A stretch of 11,795 nucleotides of DNA from assembly GCA_034926235.1 (NCBI GenBank), contig JAYFRE010000125.1:1-11795 (forward strand), given 5' to 3'. This stretch comes from JAYFRE01 sp034926235 (lineage in GTDB: Bacteria > Pseudomonadota > Alphaproteobacteria > Rhodospirillales > Magnetospirillaceae). The notes under the pieces were generated by a model. It ran no database searches and was not told the DNA's origin. It saw nothing but the letters and a program-made list of their open reading frames with translations. Every line of letters starts with the position of its first letter. Position 1 is the stretch's first letter. Shown in pieces: positions 1-7,121 of the stretch. The position numbers and the translations under genes are program-made.

Positions 1-428
1 GGCTGGCCGCCGACAACGACGGTGCTTTGATATTCACGGCAGTAGGAGCCGTCCGCGGCGTTACCATCCCGGGTCGCCATATAGGATCCGTGATTGCCGC
101 TTTCGGGATTGTTCCAGGTGATCTTCTGGCCGATCGGCGCCGAATAAGCCTGTGTTTCGGCCCGCTGGGCATAGGCGACGTCCGCACGATCCAAGGATGC
201 GCCCACTTCATTACCGAGCAGCGCGCCAAGCAGCGTGCCCGCGCCGACCGCCACCAGCCGACCGCTTCCTCCGCCGATCTGCGAGCCGAGGAATCCGCCG
301 CCCACCGCGCCCAGCACCGTGCCGGCCGTGGTCTTATTAGCTCCGAACTGCCCAGGCCCCTGCCCCTGATTGGCGCAGGCCGCCAGCAGGGGAACCGCCA
401 GAAATATGGAGAAAAACGCCTTGCGCAT
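1..428 (-). CDS. Glycine-zipper surface lipoprotein (17 kDa antigen / RT0821-Lpp0805 type), 3' end outside window
   Basis: I translated this gene by hand. It starts at ATG 426-428 and runs off the left edge after about 142 codons without a stop. The N-terminus is a lipoprotein signal: MRKAFFSIFLAVPLLAAC, with lipobox LAAC and the lipidated Cys at residue 18. A Gly/Ala-rich segment at about residues 35-75 (GTVLGAVGGGFLGSQIGGG and GAGTLLGALLGNEVGASLD) is a typical glycine-zipper 2TM domain, thought to insert in or pack against the outer membrane. The tail (ITWNNPESG..., then CREYQSTVVVGGQ) matches the conserved C-terminal region of the Rickettsia 17 kDa antigen/RT0821-Lpp0805 family, whose members are about 150 residues long, so only a few codons should be missing. 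An AGGA ribosome binding site at 435-438 sits 6 bases before the ATG and supports the start. The family is structural; no enzymatic role is known. It is separated from the ABC gene by 139 bases and is probably transcribed separately. Confidence 0.87.
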   Translation of the reverse strand, partial: MRKAFFSIFLAVPLLAACANQGQGPGQFGANKTTAGTVLGAVGGGFLGSQIGGGSGRLVAVGAGTLLGALLGNEVGASLDRADVAYAQRAETQAYSAPIGQKITWNNPESGNHGSYMATRDGNAADGSYCREYQSTVVVGGQ

Positions 429-450
429 AGCCTGTCCTCACATTACCGCG

Positions 451-475
451 CCATCATGATGGGTTATTCTAACCC
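451..475. repeat. Two adjoining palindromes upstream of the surface lipoprotein gene
   Basis: A perfect 12-base palindrome (CCATCATGATGG, 451-462) shares two bases with a second inverted repeat, GGGTTA-TTC-TAACCC (461-475, six-base arms, three-base centre). Both lie 23-47 bases before the lipoprotein ATG, where a regulator site or a 5' untranslated hairpin could act. The symmetry is seen directly; a regulatory role is inferred. No convincing -35/-10 pair was found beside it. Confidence 0.4.
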
Positions 476-567
476 GACAATTGTAGTCAGATTATGTCCT
501 AAATGCTTCGTTTCCGTAACAAGTCAAGGGTATGAGGGCGTTTTCGCGTCTCCGTCCAATCGGTTGC

Positions 568-2490
568 TCACCTTTTGCCGGGCGGCGGCAATGTTTCATC
601 TTCACAAACCTGCTCGCCATCGCCGATGAAACATTCGCCGCCCGTGCGTGGAGCGGGCTTGCGATAGTCCTTTAGGACCGCGGCCAACCGATCATATAGC
701 CGTGTAGACTGCGACGGACGGCGTATCTTGCGCCGGTCCTTGACCAGGATTAGGCCGGAATCGGAACGCGTCAGCACCAGCTTACGGCGATGCCAGACCT
801 CTAGCCCGGCATGACGGCTCACCGTCAGGACCGTCGCATCCTCGAACATCTCGTTCAGCATTGCCATCAACTGGGCCTCGCCTTCGGCGCTCTGAGCGTC
901 GGTGGCTTCCTGAATGAAAATCCAGTTGGGGCGATGCAGCAGCAACCGCACAAACCCCAGACGCTGGCGCACATCGAGCGGCAGGACTTTTTCCCAAGCC
1001 TCTTCATCATCCAATCTTTGCGTCAGATGGCTGAGTCCGACACGCTCCAGCGCCTCTCGGATATCCCCGTCGGCAAAGGTCCGCCCCTCCGCCGGATAGG
1101 CGACCGCGCCCCGCAATTTACCCTGCGGAAAATAGGGATTCTGCGGCATGAAAAAGACCGCGCCATCGACGGGCAATTCGATCTGCCCCCGACCCCAGGG
1201 CCACAACCCGGCCGCTGCCTTGAACAATGTCAGCGCCGCGGAGGGATCGCCGCTGATCAACACATGCTCACCCAGCGTGATTTCGGCCGAAAAACCGATG
1301 ATCACCGCATTCCCGTCCGGACTGGCCAACGATACGTCACGGAAAGCCAGCACAGATGCAGCGCCCGTCACCACGGTAAGCCGGTCGCCATTGCGGGCGG
1401 CGAGGTCAAGGTCGATCTCGCTCAGCGCGTCACGAAGCCCCAGAATGCGCTCGACCGACGCTTTCCACTCTGCCGCCTTGGCCAGATTGTCGATCGGCCA
1501 GGACAGGGCCGCCTGCATCTGCTGAAAAGCCTGAGCGGTCTGCATCAGAACGCCCAAAGAAATCTCTCCGGTTATGAAGCGCGGCGCGGCCACCAAGAGG
1601 GGAAAGGCCGTGGACAACACCGAATAGCTGGAGGTGAACAGAAAAATATGGACCAGCGCGCGGGTCTGGCGGTCCCAGGCCGCCTTCAGCGCACTAAACA
1701 GATCGATCAGCCGGCGCCGTTCCAGCGTTTCGCCCTTGATCAAGGCCACCGCCTCCGAACTTTCCCGAACCCGGACCAGCCCGAAACGGAAATCCGCCTC
1801 GCGCGTCTGGCGATTATTGACCGCCCGGACCAGGGGGCGCCCCAGCAGGACCGCGACGGTCGTTCCCACGGCGGCATAGGCCAGGGCCAGCCAGACGAGA
1901 TAGCCGGGGATGGGGATGACGACACCTCCCAACGCGATCCGGGCCGTACCCGACAGGCTCCACAGGATATGGGTGAAGCTGGCCAGCAACGCTAAGCAGT
2001 AGAGCAGGGAATGGGCCAGATCGACGGCATATTCGGTGGTGATGCGAATGTCTTCAGCGATGCGCCCATCGGGATTGTCATGTTCGCCCGGCATGAATCC
2101 GACCAGATAATGCCGTCCGCGACGCATCCATTCATTGAGAACACGCCGGCTCACCCAATCGCGCCAGCCGACCTGAAGGCGGCGGCGGAACCGCAGATGG
2201 GTCGTGGTCACCACCATATTGGCCAGGATGATCCCGCCCAGCATCCCGACCAGGGGCAGAATGCGCTCCATGGCCCGCGCTTCGAGCGCGTCGAACAGTT
2301 TCTGGCTCCAAAGATTGATGCCGACGGGAATCAGCACCTGGCAACCGGTCAACACGATCAGAGCGCCGGTCAGCCACCAGGCCTTCCATTTCTGCTCGCC
2401 GGTCCAGTAAGGGCCCGCCAACGCCAGGAATTTTCCTACAAATCCCGGAGAGACCATCTCCGCGTCATTCTTGGTCGTCGTCTCCGACAT
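568..2490 (-). CDS. YddA-type (SbmA/BacA-related) ABC transporter with a degenerate nucleotide-binding domain
   Basis: This is a fused membrane plus ATP-binding half-transporter of the inner membrane. I chose ATG at 2490 (640 aa); the open frame extends to a TTG at 2562 (664 aa), whose residue numbers are used here. Neither start has a strong ribosome site, but the ATG leaves a short leader before the conserved FLALAGPYW. The membrane domain (about 45-330) has five or six hydrophobic segments and the family hallmarks NPDGRIAEDI (163-172) and RESSEAVALIKGE (266-278). The nucleotide-binding domain (about 405-600) keeps its Q-loop (MPQNPYFPQG, Gln474) but lacks a Walker A lysine (GDPSAALT, 438-445). 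It also has LPLDVRQ where LSLGEQQ is expected (527-533), WIFIQEAT with Gln551 for the Walker B Asp (Glu552 kept), DAQS for SALD, and SRH for GHR at the switch. A 60-residue charged tail follows. Relatives export or import peptides or vitamin-like compounds; the substrate here is unknown. It lies 108 bases after the channel gene and may be co-transcribed with the pump operon. Confidence 0.88.
   Translation of the reverse strand: MSETTTKNDAEMVSPGFVGKFLALAGPYWTGEQKWKAWWLTGALIVLTGCQVLIPVGINLWSQKLFDALEARAMERILPLVGMLGGIILANMVVTTTHLRFRRRLQVGWRDWVSRRVLNEWMRRGRHYLVGFMPGEHDNPDGRIAEDIRITTEYAVDLAHSLLYCLALLASFTHILWSLSGTARIALGGVVIPIPGYLVWLALAYAAVGTTVAVLLGRPLVRAVNNRQTREADFRFGLVRVRESSEAVALIKGETLERRRLIDLFSALKAAWDRQTRALVHIFLFTSSYSVLSTAFPLLVAAPRFITGEISLGVLMQTAQAFQQMQAALSWPIDNLAKAAEWKASVERILGLRDALSEIDLDLAARNGDRLTVVTGAASVLAFRDVSLASPDGNAVIIGFSAEITLGEHVLISGDPSAALTLFKAAAGLWPWGRGQIELPVDGAVFFMPQNPYFPQGKLRGAVAYPAEGRTFADGDIREALERVGLSHLTQRLDDEEAWEKVLPLDVRQRLGFVRLLLHRPNWIFIQEATDAQSAEGEAQLMAMLNEMFEDATVLTVSRHAGLEVWHRRKLVLTRSDSGLILVKDRRKIRRPSQSTRLYDRLAAVLKDYRKPAPRTGGECFIGDGEQVCEDETLPPPGKR
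579..644. repeat. Long imperfect inverted repeat inside the 3' end of the ABC transporter gene
   Basis: Arms at 579-600 and 625-644 are reverse complements over 20 bases, apart from a two-base bulge (GC, within 586-589). They flank a 24-base loop. The element is read in frame and encodes most of the last 24 residues (GGECFIGDGEQVCEDE...), ending 8 bases before the stop codon. A shorter alternative hairpin (TTGCCG / CGGCAA, 575-591) overlaps the left arm, so two exclusive folds are possible. There is no T-run on either side, so it is not a standard intrinsic terminator. It could be a message-stabilising 3' structure, a Rho-dependent end, or an inserted palindromic element. Confidence 0.7.
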
Positions 2491-2598
2491 GCTGCTGTCG
2501 ATCCAGTTCGCGCCAGAGAAGTTTTCCGTTTCAACTAAAACACGCTCCGCGCGGCGGAACAATCGGCGAGAACCGAAACAAAGCCCGAACCCAAAGGA

Positions 2599-4023
2599 TC
2601 AGCCGGCGTTTTCCAGCCCCTCGGGCATCTGACCATCCCAGCCCCCGCCCAACGCCTTGATCAGCCCGACAATCGCCTGCAGATGGTCGAGACGCGCCTG
2701 AACCAGACCATCTTCCGCCGCGAACAGCGTTTTCTGGACGTCGAGCAGGGTCAGCACATCGATCGTCCCGGCGCGCATCCGATCCTGAGACAGATCGTAG
2801 GACCGTCTGGCCGTTTCCACCACCACGCGCTGGGCCTTTTCTTTCTCCGCCCCCTGCCGCACCGCGATCAGGGCATCCTCGGTGTCCGACAGGGCCGACA
2901 GCACGCTTTGGCGGTAGCCGACCACCAGTTCCTCGTAAACGCCTTCCTGGCGCGCGACCTCGCCCCGCAGCGCGCCGCCCCGGAAAATCGGCTGCGTCAC
3001 CCCGGCGGCGACCGACCAGAGCGCGCTGCCCTGATCGAGCAGGCTGGACAGGGCCAGGCTTTCGAAACCGTATTGTGCCGTCAAGGTAAGCGACGGGAAC
3101 AAGGCCGCACGCGCCGCGCCCAGATCGGCATTGGCCGAAACCAGGCGGGATTCGGCATGGCGCACGTCGGGACGGCGTTCCAGAAGCGTCGAAGGCAATC
3201 CCGCCGCCACCATCGGCGCGGCCAGAGATTCCAGCTTCTCATCGGGAAGACCGGCAAGCCCACTGCTCCGCCCGGTCAGAAGCAGCAAGGCGTTCCGATT
3301 CTGCCCGACCGCCCCTTCCAGCGGCGGAATGGCGGCGCGGGCCTGGGCGACGACGCTTTCCTGCTGCACCGTTTCCAGGGACGTCGCCATGCCCAGGGAC
3401 TGGCGGTCTTCTATCGCGGCCAGCACGTCCTCGGCATTGGCGAGGTTGCGCCGGGCGACCGCGAGCCGATCGCGCGCGCCAAGCCAGGAGAAATAGGTCG
3501 TGGCCACCGACGCCCGCACCGTCATCAGCGCCGTCTGCCAGTCGAAACGACTGGCCTGCGCCAGCGCTTCGGCGCTTTCCTGCGCATAGCGGTTTTTCGA
3601 CCAGAAATCGATTTCGTAGCTGGTGGAAAGGGAAGCCCCATAGGCGTTCCCGACCTGTCCCGAACGCTGTTTCGTTTCAGCGCTTTTCTTGCGCGCAGCA
3701 TCCATGGACAGATCGAGCGTCGGTAAAAGCCTGGCCCCGCTGACGCGCAAGGCGGCATCGGCCTGATGGATCCGGGCTACCGCCGCCTTGAGATCGAGAT
3801 TGCCGCCCGCCGCCTCGGCCATGACCCGATCGAGCCCGGGCGAGCGAAAACCGGTCCACCAGTCCGGCTCCGCTTTCAGGTCCTCCTCGGCAGCGGCGGA
3901 GAAAGAGGCCGGCACATCGAGATCGGGCCGGCGGTAATCTTCCCCGGCGGCGCATGCCGTCAACGCCAGGACCAGACCCAGCACCCCCGCCCAGCCGGGA
4001 GAAAAGAGGCGTCCGTCCATCAT
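2599..4023 (-). CDS. Outer-membrane efflux channel lipoprotein (OprM/NodT family, TolC-like)
   Basis: This is the channel of the tripartite pump: a trimeric outer-membrane barrel with a periplasmic helical tunnel that receives substrate from the RND/adaptor complex. The 474-residue length is normal for the family. The signal peptide ends in lipobox LTAC with Cys24, so the mature protein is lipid-anchored, as in OprM. Two tandem OEP domains span roughly 60-250 and 270-460. Family motifs visible are YEIDFWSK (136-143), LPSTLLERRPDVRHAE (276-291), QPIFRGG (344-350) and the closing ALGGGW (457-462). The start codon overlaps the stop of the upstream RND gene (ATGA, four bases), indicating translational coupling. 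A second ATG follows at once, but the GGGGAGGAG ribosome site at 4031-4039 gives ideal spacing to the first. It is the last of the four pump genes; no terminator is evident after it. Confidence 0.96.
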   Translation of the reverse strand: MMDGRLFSPGWAGVLGLVLALTACAAGEDYRRPDLDVPASFSAAAEEDLKAEPDWWTGFRSPGLDRVMAEAAGGNLDLKAAVARIHQADAALRVSGARLLPTLDLSMDAARKKSAETKQRSGQVGNAYGASLSTSYEIDFWSKNRYAQESAEALAQASRFDWQTALMTVRASVATTYFSWLGARDRLAVARRNLANAEDVLAAIEDRQSLGMATSLETVQQESVVAQARAAIPPLEGAVGQNRNALLLLTGRSSGLAGLPDEKLESLAAPMVAAGLPSTLLERRPDVRHAESRLVSANADLGAARAALFPSLTLTAQYGFESLALSSLLDQGSALWSVAAGVTQPIFRGGALRGEVARQEGVYEELVVGYRQSVLSALSDTEDALIAVRQGAEKEKAQRVVVETARRSYDLSQDRMRAGTIDVLTLLDVQKTLFAAEDGLVQARLDHLQAIVGLIKALGGGWDGQMPEGLENAG

Positions 4024-7000
4024 GCTTTTTCTCCTCCCCGGACCGCGACGAGACGGCGTTGGCGGTTTCTGGCCAGCCGGGCCAGTCCCAGATACACCGC
4101 CGGTGTCGTGTAAAGCGTCAGCATTTGCGAGACGAGCAACCCGCCGACCACCGCCACGCCCAATGGCTGGCGCAGTTCCGAACCGATGCCGTTCGCGACG
4201 GCCAACGGCACCGCACCCAGAATGGCGGCCAAGGTCGTCATCATGATGGGGCGGAACCGCGCGCGCGCCGCCTCGAAGATCGCGCGTTCGGGCGACAGGC
4301 CGTTCATTCTTTCGCGCTCCAGCGCAAAATCGACCAGGATGATGCCGTTCTTCTTGACGATGCCCATCAGCAGAATGACGCCGATGATGCTGATCAACGA
4401 CAAATCCAGCCCGCTGACCAGCAACGCCAGCAGCGCCCCCAATCCTGCCGAAGGCAGGGTCGAAATGATGGTCAGGGGATGGAGAAGGCTTTCGTAAAGA
4501 ATGCCGAGAACGATATAGATCGACAGAAACGCCGCCAGGATCAGCAAGGGCTGATCGCGTACGGAACGCTGGAACAGCTTGGCGGTACCCGCCGATTCGG
4601 CGTGAATCGATGCAGGCAGCATCATTTCGGCCATCACCCGGTTCAGCCGGTCCAAGGCGGCGCCCAAATTGCCGCCATCGATCAGATTGAACGAGATCAT
4701 CGTCGTCGGGAACTGCCCCTGATGGGTGACCGACAGCGGCTGCGTGCTTTCGGCGAAGTGCGCCACCGCCGACAGCGGCACCGCAATGCCGGAATCGGAT
4801 GGAAGATAAAGCCGGGACAGGGCCGAACGGTCGTTCTGGAACAAGGGATCGACTTCGAGCACCACCTTATATTGGTTGCGCTGGGTATAGATGGTCGAAA
4901 CCTGGCGCTGGGCGAAAGCGTCCTGCAAGGCGTTGCCGATCCGCGTGACATCCAGTCCCAACCGGGCGGCGGCGTCCCGGTCGATGACGACGACGACTTC
5001 CTGGCCGACATTGTCCTGATCGCTGCCGACATCGGCGAATCCGGGCTCCTCGCGCAGCCTTTCGACCAGCCGCAACGTCCATTGGCGCAATTCGTCCAAG
5101 GAATCGCTTTGCAGCACGAATTGATACTGCGCCTTGGCCTCGCGGCCGCCGACGCGCAGATCCTGAACCGCGACCATGAACACCGAGATGCCTTCGAGAT
5201 TGGCGAGCTTCGGCCTTAGCCGACCGATCACCTGCTGGACCGAAACACCGCGTTCGCTCAACGGTTTCAGGCTGATGAACATCCGTCCCGAATTGGAAGC
5301 CGTGTTGCCGCCGCCGACGAACGAGCCCAGCCGGTCCACCGCCGGATCGTCAAGGATGATGGCGGCGGCTCTTTGCTGGCGTTCGGCCATGGCGGAAAAG
5401 GAGATGTCCGGCCGCGCATCGGTCATGACCATCAGCATGCCGGTATCCTGCTCGGGCACGAACCCCTTGGGGATGAAGATGTAGAGCGAGATCGTCAGCA
5501 GGATCACGCCGGCCAGCGTCAGCAGCATCAGCCCTTGGCGGCGCAGGCTCCAGATGAGCCCTCGCTCGTAAAGCCGTTGCACCCGTTTCAAAATCCGTTC
5601 ACCCAATCCCGGACGGACATTCCCGGGCCGGGTGGGCAACACAGCCATGATGTGCGCGTAAAGACTGGGCGTCACCGTCAACGACACCAGCGCCGAAATT
5701 CCGATCCCCACCGTCAGGGTGACGGCGAATTCGCGGAACATGCTGCCGACGACGCCGCTCATGAACAAAAGCGGGATGAACACCGCCACCAAAGAGACGC
5801 TGATTGAAATCACGGTAAAGGTGATCTGCTGTGCGCCGGCGATGGCCGCTGCGAACGGATTCCGCTCGCCCTTCTCGATCTGGCGGACGATGTTCTCGAT
5901 CATGACGATGGCGTCATCAACCACGAACCCGACCGAGACGATCAACGCCATCAGAGAAATATTGTTGAGCGTATAGCCCAAGGCCCACATGGCGGTGAAG
6001 GTGCCGGCAAGCGACAAGGGCACCGTGATACAGGCCGCCACCGTCGGCGTCTTGCGGCCCAACGCCAGGAAAACCACCATCACCACCAGGGCGATGGTGA
6101 CGAGCAGGGTGAATTCGACGTCGTGCAGACTGGCGCGGATAGTGCCGGCACGGTCATTGATCACCGTGATCTTAACGCCGGGCGGCATCCAATCTTCGAG
6201 CTGCGGCAAAAGCGCACGGATGCGATCGACCGTCTCGACGATATTGGCGTCGGCCTGCTTGCGCACGATCACCAGCACCGCCCGATCCCGGCCGGACCAG
6301 GCGGCGCGGCGGACATTCTCGACACCTTCCGTGACCGAGGCGATATCCGACAGCCGGGTCACGCGGTTGTCCTCGGCATTCAGAATCAGACGCCGATAAT
6401 CCCGGGGCGTACTGATCTGTTCGTTGACGCCGATGCTCATGGCCCTATCCGGACCGTCGAATCCGCCTTTGGGCACCAGTAGATTGGCTTCGGCCAAGCT
6501 GGCGCGCACCTTTTCCATGCCCAGTCCCATGGCCGCCAGCCGGGTAGGATTGACCCGAACCCGGATCGCCTGTTTCTCGCCGCCGCTAACCGACGCCTGA
6601 GCCACGCCTTCGATCTGCGAGATCCGGCTGGCCAGAATCGTGTCGCTGGCGTCATAGAGCGCGCCCGATGTCAGAGTGTCCGCCGTCACTGCCAGGATCA
6701 GAATCGGCATGTCGGCCGGATTCAAGCGGCGATAGGTCGGCGGCGACGGCAGATCCTGCGGCATATCGGCCGCGGCCGCGTTGATCGCGGCCTGAACGTC
6801 CTGGGCCGCGCCATCGATATTGCGGGCGATATCGAACTCCACCGCGATCGACGTGCTGCCGAGCGAACTGCTCGACGTCAGTTCGTTCACGCCCGCAATC
6901 GCACCCAACCGGCGTTCCAAAGGCGCCGCGACGGTCGCGGCCATGGTTTCGGGGTCCGCGCCCGGCAGGTTCGCCTGCACCACGATCACCGGCAGTTCCA

Positions 7001-7118
7001 CGCGCGGCAAGGGCGCTACCGGCAGATGCAGAAAGGCGACCGTCCCGGCGGCGAACAGACCGATCGCCAGCATCAGGCTAGCGACGGGACGGTTGATGAA
7101 AAAGGCCGAAATCCCCAT
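4020..7118 (-). CDS. mdtC: RND efflux pump subunit, MdtC/MuxC-like
   Basis: This is an inner-membrane proton/drug antiporter subunit of the HAE1 RND family, 1032 aa, full length. The N-terminus (FINRPVASLML, LPVAPLPRVELPVI, VAAPLERRLGAIAGV, TSSSSLGSTSI) follows the MdtC rather than the MdtB pattern. The architecture is TM1 at about 10-30, periplasmic porter loop 30-330, TM2-6 at about 335-490, TM7 at about 528-550, second loop to about 850, and TM8-12 at about 855-1015. The proton relay is intact: Asp401 and Asp402 in GFVVDDAIVMIEN, and Lys923 in GIVKKNGIILVDFA, equivalent to AcrB Asp407, Asp408 and Lys940. It starts three bases after the first RND gene, with a GAAGGA ribosome site at 7125-7130 and six-base spacing. 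In E. coli MdtB and MdtC form a mixed trimer; the adjacency here suggests the same. The substrate cannot be read from the sequence; orthologues handle bile salts, novobiocin and similar amphiphiles. Confidence 0.95.
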   Translation of the reverse strand: MGISAFFINRPVASLMLAIGLFAAGTVAFLHLPVAPLPRVELPVIVVQANLPGADPETMAATVAAPLERRLGAIAGVNELTSSSSLGSTSIAVEFDIARNIDGAAQDVQAAINAAAADMPQDLPSPPTYRRLNPADMPILILAVTADTLTSGALYDASDTILASRISQIEGVAQASVSGGEKQAIRVRVNPTRLAAMGLGMEKVRASLAEANLLVPKGGFDGPDRAMSIGVNEQISTPRDYRRLILNAEDNRVTRLSDIASVTEGVENVRRAAWSGRDRAVLVIVRKQADANIVETVDRIRALLPQLEDWMPPGVKITVINDRAGTIRASLHDVEFTLLVTIALVVMVVFLALGRKTPTVAACITVPLSLAGTFTAMWALGYTLNNISLMALIVSVGFVVDDAIVMIENIVRQIEKGERNPFAAAIAGAQQITFTVISISVSLVAVFIPLLFMSGVVGSMFREFAVTLTVGIGISALVSLTVTPSLYAHIMAVLPTRPGNVRPGLGERILKRVQRLYERGLIWSLRRQGLMLLTLAGVILLTISLYIFIPKGFVPEQDTGMLMVMTDARPDISFSAMAERQQRAAAIILDDPAVDRLGSFVGGGNTASNSGRMFISLKPLSERGVSVQQVIGRLRPKLANLEGISVFMVAVQDLRVGGREAKAQYQFVLQSDSLDELRQWTLRLVERLREEPGFADVGSDQDNVGQEVVVVIDRDAAARLGLDVTRIGNALQDAFAQRQVSTIYTQRNQYKVVLEVDPLFQNDRSALSRLYLPSDSGIAVPLSAVAHFAESTQPLSVTHQGQFPTTMISFNLIDGGNLGAALDRLNRVMAEMMLPASIHAESAGTAKLFQRSVRDQPLLILAAFLSIYIVLGILYESLLHPLTIISTLPSAGLGALLALLVSGLDLSLISIIGVILLMGIVKKNGIILVDFALERERMNGLSPERAIFEAARARFRPIMMTTLAAILGAVPLAVANGIGSELRQPLGVAVVGGLLVSQMLTLYTTPAVYLGLARLARNRQRRLVAVRGGEKA
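4031..4039 (-). promoter_or_regulatory. Strong ribosome binding site of the channel gene
   Basis: The minus strand reads GGGGAGGAG, then seven bases, then ATG at 4023. The site lies within the last codons of the upstream RND gene. It decides the start between two adjacent ATG codons and implies that the channel is efficiently translated from the polycistronic message. Confidence 0.75.
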
Positions 7119-7121
7119 GGC

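Noticed and set aside
522..527. TTGACT (minus strand) as a -35 box for the surface lipoprotein gene
   Set aside because: No acceptable -10 hexamer lies 16-19 bases downstream. The TACAAT at 480-485 is 36 bases away and has no -35 of its own.
536..552. Short GCG-AAAA-CGC hairpin after the ABC gene as a terminator
   Set aside because: The stem is only three bases and no T-run follows, so it is too weak to call.
27..629. Plus-strand open frame of 200 codons at the left edge
   Set aside because: It is antisense to the clearly recognisable lipoprotein (signal peptide, lipobox, glycine zipper) and runs into the ABC gene end. There is no family resemblance or ribosome site.
2491..2562. N-terminal extension of the ABC gene from a TTG start
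   Set aside because: There is no ribosome site before the TTG, and the 24 extra residues precede the usual family N-terminus. ATG 2490 was preferred, though not proven.
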